A DNA stretch of 64,000 nt, taken from positions 682,001 to 746,000 of the forward strand of contig NZ_FNBA01000002.1 in the NCBI RefSeq assembly GCF_900102055.1, given 5' to 3'. The stretch is from Ulvibacter litoralis (GTDB lineage: Bacteria; Bacteroidota; Bacteroidia; Flavobacteriales; Flavobacteriaceae). Below the pieces are notes generated by a model, which was not told the DNA's origin, made no database searches, and saw only the letters and a list, made by a program, of their open reading frames with translations. A program made the translations under genes and the position numbers. Below are positions 35,256 to 44,016 of this stretch, in pieces (positions within the stretch are counted from its first letter, which is position 1; each line of letters begins with the position of its first letter).

Positions 35256-37262
35256 TTAATACGCTATTAAATCTAATAATGCTTGTTTAAATTTATTCTT
35301 CGGAAGGTATTGAGCTTCTAATTGTGCTGCAAATGGAATTGGTGTTTCCAAGCTTGCCACACGTTTTATCGGCGCATCTAACGACTCAAAACAGTTTTCA
35401 GAAATCAGTGCTGAAATATCGGAAGCCATACCTCCAAACATTGAATCTTCTTGCAAAATAATTACTTTACCTGTTTTTTGAACAGACGCATAAATAGCTT
35501 CAGTATCTAAAGGCGCTAATGTTCTTAAATCGATCAAGTCTGCCGCTACGTCTGAAAGCTCATTTAGCGTTTCTAATGCCCAATGTACTCCAGCACCATA
35601 CGTAATAATGGTTACCGCTTCCCCTTCTCGCAAAATAGCTGCTTTTCCTAACGGAATTGTAAAGTAGTCGGTAGGTACTTCCTGGCGTATGCTTCTGTAC
35701 AATGCTTTGTGCTCGAAAAATAATACTGGGTTCGGATCTTCAATAGCTGTAGCTAATAATCCTTTCGCATCATACGGAAATGCTGGATACACCACTTTTA
35801 AACCTGGCGTATGAGTAAACCAAGCTTCGTTGGTCTGACTGTGAAAAGGTCCCGCAGCAACACCTGCACCACAAGGCATACGAATTACAACATCGGCTTT
35901 TTCATTCCAACGGTAATGTGATTTTGCTAAATAGTTGACAATCGGATTGAAACCAGAAGTAGCAAAATCTGCAAATTGCATTTCCATCACCGCTTTAAAA
36001 CCGTTAATTGAGAGTCCCATAGCAGCCGAAACAATTGCCGACTCACAGATAGGTGTATTCCGAATACGCTCTTTTCCAAAAGCCTCCACAAAGCCTTCTG
36101 TGATTTTAAAAACACCTCCATATTCAGCCACATCTTGCCCCATGATAATAAGGTTGTCATGTCGCTCCATCGATTGCTTTAAACCTTCAGAAATAGAATC
36201 AATCAAACGTAACTCTGCTGTTTCTTTATTTTCAGTAACTTCTTTATATTCAAATTCTTGAAACACATCATTTAACTCAATAGTTTCATTGGGTTCTATC
36301 ATGGGTTCTGAGAAAGCCAAGTCTAAATTTTCGTCTATTTCTTGCTTAATTTCCGCCGTGTATTCTTCAATGATTTTTTCTGAAAGCACTTTTTCTGAAA
36401 GCAAGTAATTTTCAAAATTAGATAGCGGATCTTTTTCAGCCCATTCGTCCATTAACTCTTGCGGAACATATTTCGTACCACTCGCCTCCTCATGCCCACG
36501 CATTCTGAAAGTTTTAAACTCCAATAGAACAGGTCTTGGATTTTTACGCATACTTTCAACCAAATCATTTAGTTTGGTATATACTTCCAAAATATTATTT
36601 CCATCTATGATATGTGATTCCATTCCGTAGCCTTTGCCACGATCTGCAATGTTTTCACAATTGTATTGCTCATTGGTAGGAGTAGAAAGTCCGTAACCAT
36701 TATTTTCAACACAGAAAAGCACAGGTAATTGCCACACAGAAGCTACATTAAGCGCTTCGTGAATATCTCCTTCACTTGTACCTCCTTCACCTGTAAACAC
36801 AGCGCAAACCTTGTTATTTCCCTTCAGTTTATTTGCCAAAGCAATTCCGTCAGCAACTCCAAATTGAGGGCCTAAGTGTGAAATCATTCCAATAATGTGG
36901 AATTCTTGCGTTCCGAAGTGAAAACTACGATCTCTCCCCTTTGTAAATCCATTTGCTTTTCCTTGCCATTGCGAAAAAAGTCGGAACAAAGGAATCTCTC
37001 GAGTCGTAAAAACCGCTAAATTACGGTGCATCGGCAAAATGTATTCGTCTTTTTCGAGCACAGAAGTAACTCCTACCGAAATAGCTTCTTGTCCAATACC
37101 ACTAAACCACTTGGATACTTTTCCTTGTCGCAGTAAAATGAGCATCTTCTCCTCAATAATACGAGGTTTCAGCATTGCTCGGTACAATGAACGTAATTTC
37201 GCATCATCCAAAGACGCACGATTGTAATTAAAATTTATAGCTGTTGTTGTTTGGGTTTTCAT
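35256..37262 (-). CDS. 2-oxoacid dehydrogenase E1, alpha and beta subunits fused
   Basis: A protein of 668 residues. Residues 1-330 are E1 alpha with the thiamine diphosphate motif GEGGTSEGDIHEALN...VENNGYG and FRMRGHEEAS. Residues about 345-668 are E1 beta (IIMGQDVAEYGGVFKITEG, MPCGAGVAAGPFHSQTNEAW, EHKALYR). The enzyme decarboxylates a branched-chain 2-oxoacid or pyruvate and passes the acyl group to the E2 lipoate. Fused alpha-beta E1 enzymes of this length are common in Bacteroidota and usually called branched-chain or generic 2-oxoacid dehydrogenase. No E2/E3 lies beside it. A clear promoter precedes it (37281-37310). Confidence 0.92.
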   Translation of the reverse strand: MKTQTTTAINFNYNRASLDDAKLRSLYRAMLKPRIIEEKMLILLRQGKVSKWFSGIGQEAISVGVTSVLEKDEYILPMHRNLAVFTTREIPLFRLFSQWQGKANGFTKGRDRSFHFGTQEFHIIGMISHLGPQFGVADGIALANKLKGNNKVCAVFTGEGGTSEGDIHEALNVASVWQLPVLFCVENNGYGLSTPTNEQYNCENIADRGKGYGMESHIIDGNNILEVYTKLNDLVESMRKNPRPVLLEFKTFRMRGHEEASGTKYVPQELMDEWAEKDPLSNFENYLLSEKVLSEKIIEEYTAEIKQEIDENLDLAFSEPMIEPNETIELNDVFQEFEYKEVTENKETAELRLIDSISEGLKQSMERHDNLIIMGQDVAEYGGVFKITEGFVEAFGKERIRNTPICESAIVSAAMGLSINGFKAVMEMQFADFATSGFNPIVNYLAKSHYRWNEKADVVIRMPCGAGVAAGPFHSQTNEAWFTHTPGLKVVYPAFPYDAKGLLATAIEDPNPVLFFEHKALYRSIRQEVPTDYFTIPLGKAAILREGEAVTIITYGAGVHWALETLNELSDVAADLIDLRTLAPLDTEAIYASVQKTGKVIILQEDSMFGGMASDISALISENCFESLDAPIKRVASLETPIPFAAQLEAQYLPKNKFKQALLDLIAY

Positions 37263-37280
37263 TTCAAATATTTAATATAT

Positions 37281-37310
37281 CAAATGTAGAAAAAAAGCGA
37301 GTGCCCCAAA
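37281..37310 (-). promoter_or_regulatory. Bacteroidota-type promoter for E1 gene
   Basis: Minus strand: TTTG (37307-37310), 18 bases, TACATTTG (37281-37288), an exact match to the TTTG/TAnnTTTG consensus. The -7 box ends 18 bases before the ATG. Confidence 0.75.
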
Positions 37311-37356
37311 GTTTTTCTCTTTCTTTTTTAACGAAGGTTTTCCAAAGCTATTTTGG

Positions 37357-37364
37357 TATATTTG
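37357..37364 (+). promoter_or_regulatory. -7 element for the 2OG-oxygenase operon
   Basis: TATATTTG fits TAnnTTTG exactly and ends 20 bases before the ATG at 37385. No TTG is found at -33, only a T-run near 37338-37341. It is divergent from the E1 promoter. Confidence 0.6.
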
Positions 37365-37384
37365 TATTTTAAAATTCAATTCTT

Positions 37385-38335
37385 ATGAATAACATACCGA
37401 GTGTCGATTTAGCCGATTTCCTTTCGGATGATCCCAACAGAAAACAAAAATTTGTTACTGAAATTGGGCAAGCCTACGAAGAAATAGGCTTTGTATCGTT
37501 GAAGAACCACTTTTTAAGTGACGATTTAGTAAGCGATTTGTACAAAGAAATTAAATCCTTTTTTGCATTACCATTACCAACAAAAGAATCTTATGAAATT
37601 GAAGGTTTGGGTGGACAACGCGGTTATGTTTCCTTCGGAAAAGAACACGCTAAAGGAAAAAAAGAAGGCGATTTAAAAGAATTTTGGCATTTTGGACAAG
37701 AACCTTCTGCCGATGCAGACTTACCGGAAGAATACCCTAAAAATGTAATTGTTGAAGAACTTCCAGCTTTTAATGCAACAGGAATGGAAGCGTACAGAAT
37801 GCTTGAAAAAACAGGTATATATGTGCTTAGAGCATTGTCATTATATATTGGTTTGGACGAATTTTACTTCGATCATTGGGCCACCAATGGAAACAGTATT
37901 TTACGTCCTATTCACTACCCTCCTATTACCGAAGAACCTAAAGGAGCGGTTCGCGCAGGTGCTCACGGAGATATCAACTTAATTACCTTATTGATGGGAG
38001 CCTCTACGGGAGGTTTACAAGTACTTCGGAAAGATGGTGAATGGATTGATGCCATTCCGGAAGAAGACGAATTGGTAATCAATGTAGGTGACATGCTAGA
38101 GCGTCATACCAACAATAAATTACGTTCTACCATACACAGAGTAGTAAATCCACCAAAAGAAGAATGGGGAAATCCTCGCTATTCAATTCCTTTCTTTATG
38201 CACCCTCGTGGTGATATGAAGCTTAATTGCTTAGACGAATGTGTCGATGCTGAGCACCCAAAAGCTTTTGACGACATTACCGCTGGTGACTTTTTACACC
38301 AACGTTTGGTTGAAATTGGACTGATTAAAAAATAA
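37385..38335 (+). CDS. 2-oxoglutarate/Fe(II) dioxygenase, isopenicillin N synthase family
   Basis: A protein of 316 residues. The N-terminal DIOX region is NNIPSVDLADFLSD...EIGFVSLKNH. The double-stranded beta-helix core has the iron ligands in GAHGDINLITLL and STIHRVVNPP, and the 2OG-binding Arg in NPRYSIPFFMHPR. It hydroxylates or oxidises a small molecule using O2 and 2-oxoglutarate; the substrate is unknown. It is the first gene of a four-gene run (oxygenase, SUI1 factor one base later, nucleoside phosphorylase, solute-binding-like protein). Whole-operon conservation would help find the substrate. Confidence 0.9.
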   Translation: MNNIPSVDLADFLSDDPNRKQKFVTEIGQAYEEIGFVSLKNHFLSDDLVSDLYKEIKSFFALPLPTKESYEIEGLGGQRGYVSFGKEHAKGKKEGDLKEFWHFGQEPSADADLPEEYPKNVIVEELPAFNATGMEAYRMLEKTGIYVLRALSLYIGLDEFYFDHWATNGNSILRPIHYPPITEEPKGAVRAGAHGDINLITLLMGASTGGLQVLRKDGEWIDAIPEEDELVINVGDMLERHTNNKLRSTIHRVVNPPKEEWGNPRYSIPFFMHPRGDMKLNCLDECVDAEHPKAFDDITAGDFLHQRLVEIGLIKK

Positions 38336-38336
38336 G

Positions 38337-38663
38337 ATGGATTTACAAGATCAGCTAAAAAATTTATTTCCAGATCACGAACCTTCTGAAGTACCCACTG
38401 AAAAGGAAGATACTACCTTGTGGATGCAGGACGAACCCATGATTTGCAAATACGAAAAGCGAAAAGGAAAGCCAATTACAATAATTGAAGGCTATACTGG
38501 CGCCGATTCAGACTTTAAACAACTTGCAAAAGAAATTAAGCAATTGCTAAGTGTGGGCGGAAGCTTTAAAAACGAACAAATTATAATTCAAGGAGATTAC
38601 CGCGATAAAATCATGAAGTTCCTACAAGACAAAGGTTTTAAAACCAAACGTGTAGGCGGATAA
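38337..38663 (+). CDS. SUI1/eIF1-like translation initiation factor (YciH family)
   Basis: A protein of 108 residues. The SUI1 domain occupies the C-terminal 70 residues: KRKGKPITIIEGYTGADSDF, LAKEIKQLLSVGGSFKNEQI, IIQGDYRDKIMKFLQDKGFK. The N-terminal part is acidic. Bacterial YciH binds the 30S subunit and can influence start-site fidelity. It lies one base after the oxygenase gene. Its functional link to that gene is not evident. Confidence 0.9.
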   Translation: MDLQDQLKNLFPDHEPSEVPTEKEDTTLWMQDEPMICKYEKRKGKPITIIEGYTGADSDFKQLAKEIKQLLSVGGSFKNEQIIIQGDYRDKIMKFLQDKGFKTKRVGG

Positions 38664-38694
38664 TCGCTATCAATTCTCTTATATTTCCAACAAT

Positions 38695-39573
38695 TTGAAT
38701 CAAACTCCCATACAAAATAGCGAACTCGTCCTCAATGAGGATGGCAGCATCTACCATTTAAATCTTAGACCCGAACAACTTGCTACGACTATTATTACTG
38801 TAGGCGATCCAGATCGTGTGGCTCATATCTCAAGACACTTCGATACTATTGAAGTGGATGTGCACAAACGAGAGTTTAAAACACATACAGGGACGTATAA
38901 AGGCAAACGAATTTCGGTGGTTTCTACTGGAATTGGAACCGATAATATAGACATTGTGTTTAATGAGTTAGATGCCTTGGTAAATATCGATTTTGAAACT
39001 CGTCAGGTTAAAGAGAAACTAACAGAGCTTACAATTATTAGAATTGGAACTTCAGGCTCTATTCAGCCAGAAATTCCTATTGACAGTTTTTTATTGAGCG
39101 AAGCAGCCATTGGATTTGACAGTTTACTTCATTTCTACGGAAACACAAACTTCTTTGATACTGCACTTTCCGAAGCATTTGTGAAACATACAAATTGGAG
39201 CCCTCAAAAGTCGAAACCGTATGTGGTTGCTGCTAGTGAAGAGCTTCTAACACAATTTTCTGGTGAAGGAATGTTTCATGGAATCACCGCAACAAACGTT
39301 GGTTTTTACGGTCCGCAAGGCCGTATTTTACGTCTTCAAACAGACGATAACGCCATGAACGATAAGATTGCCTCTTTTTCTTTTGAAGATCGAAAAATCA
39401 CCAATTTCGAGATGGAAACTTCTGGAATTTACGGAATGGCAAGATTATTGGGACATAGAGCATTGTCATTAAACGCCATTTTAGCCAATAGAGCGAACGG
39501 TACTTTTAGTGAAAAACCGCTAGAAACGGTAGATAAATTAATACTGCACACATTAAGCATACTTGTACAATGA
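38695..39573 (+). CDS. Nucleoside phosphorylase (uridine phosphorylase-like)
   Basis: A protein of 292 residues. The start is TTG at 38695; no suitable ATG occurs early in the frame, and the conserved fold begins soon after (LRPEQLATTIITVGDPDRVA). Other landmarks are VVSTGIGTDNIDIVFNELDA, IRIGTSGSIQPEI and FEMETSGIYGMARLLGHRAL. It cleaves a nucleoside with phosphate to base and ribose 1-phosphate. The PNP/UP family is certain, and uridine is the likelier substrate class. The stop overlaps the next gene by 4 bases (39570-39573), coupling it with the solute-binding-like protein, which may therefore bind a base or nucleoside (inference). Confidence 0.88.
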   Translation: MNQTPIQNSELVLNEDGSIYHLNLRPEQLATTIITVGDPDRVAHISRHFDTIEVDVHKREFKTHTGTYKGKRISVVSTGIGTDNIDIVFNELDALVNIDFETRQVKEKLTELTIIRIGTSGSIQPEIPIDSFLLSEAAIGFDSLLHFYGNTNFFDTALSEAFVKHTNWSPQKSKPYVVAASEELLTQFSGEGMFHGITATNVGFYGPQGRILRLQTDDNAMNDKIASFSFEDRKITNFEMETSGIYGMARLLGHRALSLNAILANRANGTFSEKPLETVDKLILHTLSILVQ

Positions 39574-40424
39574 AAAAAATACAAATCGGAGGTGTTCCAG
39601 AACACTTTAACTTGCCTTGGTACCTAACCTTGCGAGATAAATCGTATACAAAAGAAGGTATCAACTTACGTTGGAAAGATTATCCGGGCGGTACTGGCCA
39701 AATGTGCAAAGCACTTCGCGATAAAGAAATTGATATGGCGGTCATCCTTACCGAAGGAATGGTTCGCGACATTGTAAATGGAAACGAGTGTAAAATTGTT
39801 CAAGTATTTGTGAAAACACCTCTTATTTGGGGAATTCATGTTGCAAATAATTCAGACTATACCTCAGTTGACGATTTAAAAGGAACACAAGCTGCTATTA
39901 GTAGATACGGTTCTGGTTCTCATTTAATGGCGTATGTAAATGCTGAAAACAATGGATGGGATCCCGAAAATGATCTCGATTTTGCGGTAATTAAAAATCT
40001 AGACGGTGCTGTAGAAGGATTGCCAAACGGAAACGGTGATTACTTTATGTGGGAAAAATTTATGACCAAGCCGTATGTGGACAACGAAACCTTCCGCTTG
40101 TTAGGCGAATGCCCTACTCCGTGGCCGTGTTTTGTCATTGCTGTTCGGAACGATGTTTTGGAAGAAGATCCTGAAAGCATTCAGAAAATAGTAGAGATTA
40201 TCAATATCACCACTGAAGACTTTAAAGACATCCCAGGAATTGACACCATGATTGCTAATAGATATGGGCAACAACTAGAAGATGTCCAAAAATGGTTGTC
40301 TTTAACTGAGTGGAGTCAGGAACAATTAAGTGATAAAGAGCTAGAAAGTATTCAAAATCAATTACTGAAATTAGATTTAATCAAAAGTAAACTTCAGAAA
40401 GAGAGCTTGTTACACAATTTTTAA
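39570..40424 (+). CDS. Cytoplasmic solute-binding-protein-like protein (type 2 periplasmic fold)
   Basis: A protein of 284 residues with the fold of nitrate/sulfonate/thiamine-precursor binding proteins: GVPEHFNLPWYLTLRDKSYT, DMAVILTEGMVRDIVNG, DLKGTQAAISRYGSGSHLMA, then a Trp/Phe-rich region FMWEKFMTKPY and TPWPCFVIAVRND. It has no signal peptide or lipobox, and no ABC permease or ATPase lies nearby. It probably acts in the cytoplasm as an enzyme or sensor rather than in import. Cytoplasmic members of this fold include pyrimidine and menaquinone-pathway enzymes. Tight coupling to the nucleoside phosphorylase points to nucleoside/base chemistry (inference). Confidence 0.75.
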   Translation: MKKIQIGGVPEHFNLPWYLTLRDKSYTKEGINLRWKDYPGGTGQMCKALRDKEIDMAVILTEGMVRDIVNGNECKIVQVFVKTPLIWGIHVANNSDYTSVDDLKGTQAAISRYGSGSHLMAYVNAENNGWDPENDLDFAVIKNLDGAVEGLPNGNGDYFMWEKFMTKPYVDNETFRLLGECPTPWPCFVIAVRNDVLEEDPESIQKIVEIINITTEDFKDIPGIDTMIANRYGQQLEDVQKWLSLTEWSQEQLSDKELESIQNQLLKLDLIKSKLQKESLLHNF

Positions 40425-40493
40425 AAAATAAATATACTTTTACGCAACCCTCTTTACATTACTGCATCTTATTGTTATAAAACAGTAAGTATT

Positions 40494-40601
40494 ATGACTA
40501 CATTTTTAATCATTTTAGGGGCCTTACTAGTTACTAACTTTCTTTTATTAGAATTTAGTTGTAACGACGCAACAGAGCCAGATTCAAGAGAAGACGAATA
40601 G
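40494..40601 (+). CDS. 35-residue single-span membrane microprotein
   Basis: ATG at 40494 to TAG at 40599-40601. The product begins MTTFLIILGALLVTNFLLLE, one hydrophobic helix, then has a short acidic tail FSCNDATEPDSREDE. It lies alone between two larger genes, 69 bases after the solute-binding-like gene. The helix-plus-acidic-tail pattern suggests a real small membrane protein, but no ribosome-binding evidence is decisive in this phylum. Conservation in relatives would settle it. Confidence 0.5.
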   Translation: MTTFLIILGALLVTNFLLLEFSCNDATEPDSREDE

Positions 40602-40633
40602 AACTTTTTTCCCCAAGTTTCTATTCTTTTTTT

Positions 40634-41299
40634 TTACCAAGTAATTGGTTTTCTTTTTTTTTCTACTAAATACGCATTCGCTTTGCTAAAATGCTTGTTT
40701 CCAAACCAAAAGCCTCTATTGGCACTCATTGGTGAAGGATGCCCACTTTGCAATACCAAATGCTTCGTTGTATCTATTTTCGCTCCTTTCTTTTTTGCAT
40801 ACCCACCCCATAATAGAAACACTAGATGTTCTTTTTCTTCGGAAAGTTTAGCAATGACACTATCTGTAAATTGCTCCCACCCTCTTTTTTGATGACTTCC
40901 AGGGCTGTTTTTCTGAACCGTTAGTGTTGCATTTAATAATAATACTCCTTGGGATGCCCAACGAGACAAATCTCCGTTAGTTACAGGAGGCACTCCAAGA
41001 TCTGCTTCCAATTCTTTAAAAATATTGCGTAACGATGGCGGAATTGTAACTCCGTTAGCAACCGAAAACGCCAATCCATTTGCTTCTCCTTCATTATGAT
41101 AAGGATCTTGTCCTAAAATAACAACGTTCACATCGTTAAAATCGGTTTTATTAAAGGCTGCAAATACTTCATTTTTAGGAGGAAAACACGTATTTGTTTG
41201 ATAAGCAGTCGCTACAAAGTCTTTCAAATTTTTAAAATACTCTTTTTCAAATTCAGTTGCTAAAACTGACTTCCATCCTGGCGCATTAATTACATTCAT
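40634..41299 (-). CDS. ung: Uracil-DNA glycosylase
   Basis: A protein of 221 residues, standard length for family 1 UDG. The active-site motif is VVILGQDPYHNEGEANGLAF (catalytic Asp and the uracil-pocket Tyr/His), with LLLWGGYAKKKGA and the DNA-intercalation loop HPSPMSANRGF. It excises uracil from DNA in base excision repair. It diverges from mutS2 across 39 bases. Confidence 0.97.
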   Translation of the reverse strand: MNVINAPGWKSVLATEFEKEYFKNLKDFVATAYQTNTCFPPKNEVFAAFNKTDFNDVNVVILGQDPYHNEGEANGLAFSVANGVTIPPSLRNIFKELEADLGVPPVTNGDLSRWASQGVLLLNATLTVQKNSPGSHQKRGWEQFTDSVIAKLSEEKEHLVFLLWGGYAKKKGAKIDTTKHLVLQSGHPSPMSANRGFWFGNKHFSKANAYLVEKKRKPITW

Positions 41300-41305
41300 T
41301 ATTAC

Positions 41306-41313
41306 TACTTTTG
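41306..41313 (+). promoter_or_regulatory. -7 element for mutS2
   Basis: TACTTTTG matches TAnnTTTG exactly and ends 25 bases before the mutS2 ATG. No TTG occurs at the usual upstream distance; the candidate -33 region lies within the ung start. Confidence 0.5.
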
Positions 41314-41338
41314 TGTAAAATTACAAGATTAAAAGGGA

Positions 41339-43498
41339 ATGATCCGCATTGATAAAAAAACTTTAGAAGACTTAGAATTTCCTGTGGTATTGCAGCAAGT
41401 TTCTGACTTTTGTAGCACAGAACCAGGAAAAAAAAAGGTCCTCGAAATTGTTCCTTTTAGCGCTTCGGAAGAAATTGAACCTGAACTCCATCGAGTTAAA
41501 GAATTTACTGCTTCTTTTGAAGGAGATAGCCCTATTCCGCACCACGGATTCGATCCTATATTTAAAGAATTACAATTATTAGATATAGAAAACAGTACGC
41601 TAGAAGTGTCAGGTTTCAGACGTATATTATCTGTTTCTGAAAGTACTGGGACACTACAACGCTTCTTCAAGAAATATGAAGAGTTTTATATTTATTTAAA
41701 TGACTTTTCAGAAGAAGTAAACTATACGACAGCTATTTCTGAAGCAGTTCAAAAAATAATTAACAAATACGGAGAGATAAAAGATGAAGCTTCTCCAGAA
41801 CTAGCTACCATTCGCAGGCGATTGCTAGGAATTAAATCGCAAATAAATTCTTCTTTCACCAAAGCATTGAGTAGGTATTCGCAAGCCGATTATCTAGATG
41901 ATATTAGAGAAAGTGTTGTTGAAAACAGGCGTGTTTTAGCTGTAAAAGCAATGCACCGTCGGAAAGTAAAAGGCGCTGTTCTTGGAAATTCAAAAACGGG
42001 AAGTATTGCTTATATCGAACCGCAAGAAACTCTTGAGTTCACAAACGAGCTTAGTAATTTAATTTATGAAGAGCGCGAAGAAGTAAAACGCATTCTTAAA
42101 GAACTCACCGAGTTTGTTCGTCCGTATCGTGAATTGTTAGAAAGCTATCAATCCTATTTAATCACAGTAGATGTATTGTACGCAAAAGCAAAATATGCAG
42201 TATATATTTCGGGAGTATTACCAATTATTACGACTAAAAAACACCTTTCGTTACAAGATGCCTTTCACCCTATTCTATTAGTTTCTAATAAAAAAAGGAG
42301 AGAAAAAACCTTTCCGCAGAGCATTACTTTAACACCCAACGAACGTATTATTGTTATTTCTGGCCCCAATGCTGGAGGAAAAAGTATTACCTTAAAAACG
42401 GTTGGATTGCTTCAAGTAATGTTGCAAAGTGGAATGTTGCTGCCTGTAGATCCGCAGAGTGAAGTTTGTTTCTTCGATCGTGTTTTAACCGATATTGGCG
42501 ACAATCAATCTATCGAGAATCATTTAAGTACGTATAGTTACCGCTTGAAGAAAATGAATCATTTTTTGAAACGTTGTAATAAAAAGACCCTCTTTTTAAT
42601 TGATGAATTTGGTACAGGAAGTGACCCAGAATTAGGAGGCGCTTTGGCCGAAACTTTTTTAGAAGTGTTTTACGAGCGAGAAGCCTTTGGAATCATCACA
42701 ACGCACTATTCCAATTTAAAATTATTGGCAAATGAGCTACCACACGCGATTAATGCCAATATGTTATTTGATAGTAGAACACTCGAACCTTTATACAAAC
42801 TGCACTTAGGAGAAGCAGGAAGTTCGTTCACATTTGAAGTAGCACAAAAAAATGGAATTCCGTACAGCTTAATTAATCGTTCTAAAAAGAAAATAGAACG
42901 CGGTAAAATACGTTTTGATAAGACCATTGCAAACCTTCAGAAAGAACGCTCTAAACTTCGGAAAACGTCTGAGTCGTTAGAATCTTCAGAAAAGAAAGCG
43001 AGAGAAGAGAGTAAACAATTGGAAGAAGTCAATACCAAGGTAAAAGAAAAATTAGAAAGCTTTCAAGAATTGTACGATTCCAATCAGAAATTGATTCGAT
43101 TGGGGAAAAAATTTGATCAGCTTTCTGAAAGGTATTTCAACAACAAACAAAAGAAACAACTCACTGACGAATTAATGAAGTTGGTGATGGTTGAAAATAG
43201 CAAACGTAAAAAGCTAGCACCCAAAGTAAAAAAGGTGGTAAAAGCCAAAGAACGTGAGGTAATACAAGAGGTAGAGAAAAAAGTAGAAGTCATTCGAAAA
43301 CGTAAAAAGAAAGAGAAAGAAGAAGCCAAAAAATTACCGCCACCCAAACCAAAAGTCACCTTAAAAATTGGAGATCGCGTTCGCATGATTGATGGAAAAG
43401 CCATTGGTACCATTGATACCATTGAAAAAAGCAAGGCGATTGTGAATTACGGTATTTTTACAACGAATGTTAGTTTAGAAGAGTTAGAAAAAGTTTAA
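41339..43498 (+). CDS. mutS2: MutS2-family ATPase without Smr nuclease domain
   Basis: A protein of 719 residues. The core/clamp region is followed by the MutS ATPase with Walker A SGPNAGGKSITLKTVGLLQ (about 338-357), Walker B LFLIDEFGTGSDP and the His loop ITTHYSNLK. A long charged coiled coil (about 520-665) and a small KOW-like barrel (PKVTLKIGDRVRMIDGKAIG) come last. Classical MutS2 is about 780 residues and ends with an Smr endonuclease domain. Here the protein stops after the KOW-like part, so the nuclease is absent. A role in ribosome-collision rescue or recombination control remains possible without it. Confidence 0.92.
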   Translation: MIRIDKKTLEDLEFPVVLQQVSDFCSTEPGKKKVLEIVPFSASEEIEPELHRVKEFTASFEGDSPIPHHGFDPIFKELQLLDIENSTLEVSGFRRILSVSESTGTLQRFFKKYEEFYIYLNDFSEEVNYTTAISEAVQKIINKYGEIKDEASPELATIRRRLLGIKSQINSSFTKALSRYSQADYLDDIRESVVENRRVLAVKAMHRRKVKGAVLGNSKTGSIAYIEPQETLEFTNELSNLIYEEREEVKRILKELTEFVRPYRELLESYQSYLITVDVLYAKAKYAVYISGVLPIITTKKHLSLQDAFHPILLVSNKKRREKTFPQSITLTPNERIIVISGPNAGGKSITLKTVGLLQVMLQSGMLLPVDPQSEVCFFDRVLTDIGDNQSIENHLSTYSYRLKKMNHFLKRCNKKTLFLIDEFGTGSDPELGGALAETFLEVFYEREAFGIITTHYSNLKLLANELPHAINANMLFDSRTLEPLYKLHLGEAGSSFTFEVAQKNGIPYSLINRSKKKIERGKIRFDKTIANLQKERSKLRKTSESLESSEKKAREESKQLEEVNTKVKEKLESFQELYDSNQKLIRLGKKFDQLSERYFNNKQKKQLTDELMKLVMVENSKRKKLAPKVKKVVKAKEREVIQEVEKKVEVIRKRKKKEKEEAKKLPPPKPKVTLKIGDRVRMIDGKAIGTIDTIEKSKAIVNYGIFTTNVSLEELEKV

Positions 43499-43507
43499 AA
43501 TAATAGT

Positions 43508-43915
43508 TTGACAATCACAAGCACACATAAAATCATTCTTTTTGATGGCGTTTGCAATCTTTGCAATAGCTCGGTGCAATTGGTGCTTAAAAATGATGCT
43601 AAAGACACGTTTCGGCTTGCTGCTTTGCAAAGTGATGCAGGACAGCAACTCATACAAAAATTCGGAATCGACACATCAGAAACCGATTCTATTATTCTTA
43701 TCGTCGGCGAAACCTATTACTCAAAATCTACAGCAGCGCTTAAAATTGCCAAACATCTTTCGGGAGCCTTCCCACTACTCTACGCTTTTATGATTGTCCC
43801 AAAGTTTATTCGCAATATAGTTTACGACTATATCGCTAAGAATAGATACAAATGGTATGGGAAGCAAGAAAGCTGTATGATTCCTACTACTGAACTGAAA
43901 TCCAAGTTTTTATAA
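43508..43915 (+). CDS. DCC-family thiol-disulfide oxidoreductase-like protein (DUF393)
   Basis: A protein of 135 residues with a TTG start at 43508, 9 bases after the mutS2 stop. The family-defining motif DGVCNLCN sits at residues 13-20 (ILFDGVCNLCNSSVQLVLK). FRLAALQSDAGQQLI and Tyr/Arg-rich YDYIAKNRYKWYGK follow. The DxxCxxC motif suggests a thioredoxin-like redox centre, but the family's function is not established. It is probably cotranscribed with mutS2. Confidence 0.88.
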   Translation: MTITSTHKIILFDGVCNLCNSSVQLVLKNDAKDTFRLAALQSDAGQQLIQKFGIDTSETDSIILIVGETYYSKSTAALKIAKHLSGAFPLLYAFMIVPKFIRNIVYDYIAKNRYKWYGKQESCMIPTTELKSKFL

Positions 43916-43951
43916 TTTCATTCTTCAATATTATTTCGATCCTTTTTTTAG

Positions 43952-43992
43952 GTTAACGATAAGTTAACAGAACTCATTTTGCCTTAACTTTA
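43952..43992 (+). promoter_or_regulatory. GTTAAC direct repeats and promoter of the two-component operon
   Basis: GTTAAC at 43952-43957 and 43963-43968 is repeated with an 11-base period, one helical turn, as OmpR/PhoB-class regulators bind. A third TTAAC (43984-43988) sits 20 bases further and overlaps TAACTTTA (43985-43992), a one-mismatch -7 element 24 bases before the kinase ATG. Autoregulation by the encoded regulator is the natural reading (inference). Confidence 0.55.
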
Positions 43993-44016
43993 GGACTGAA
44001 CGTATAAATTTATCCC

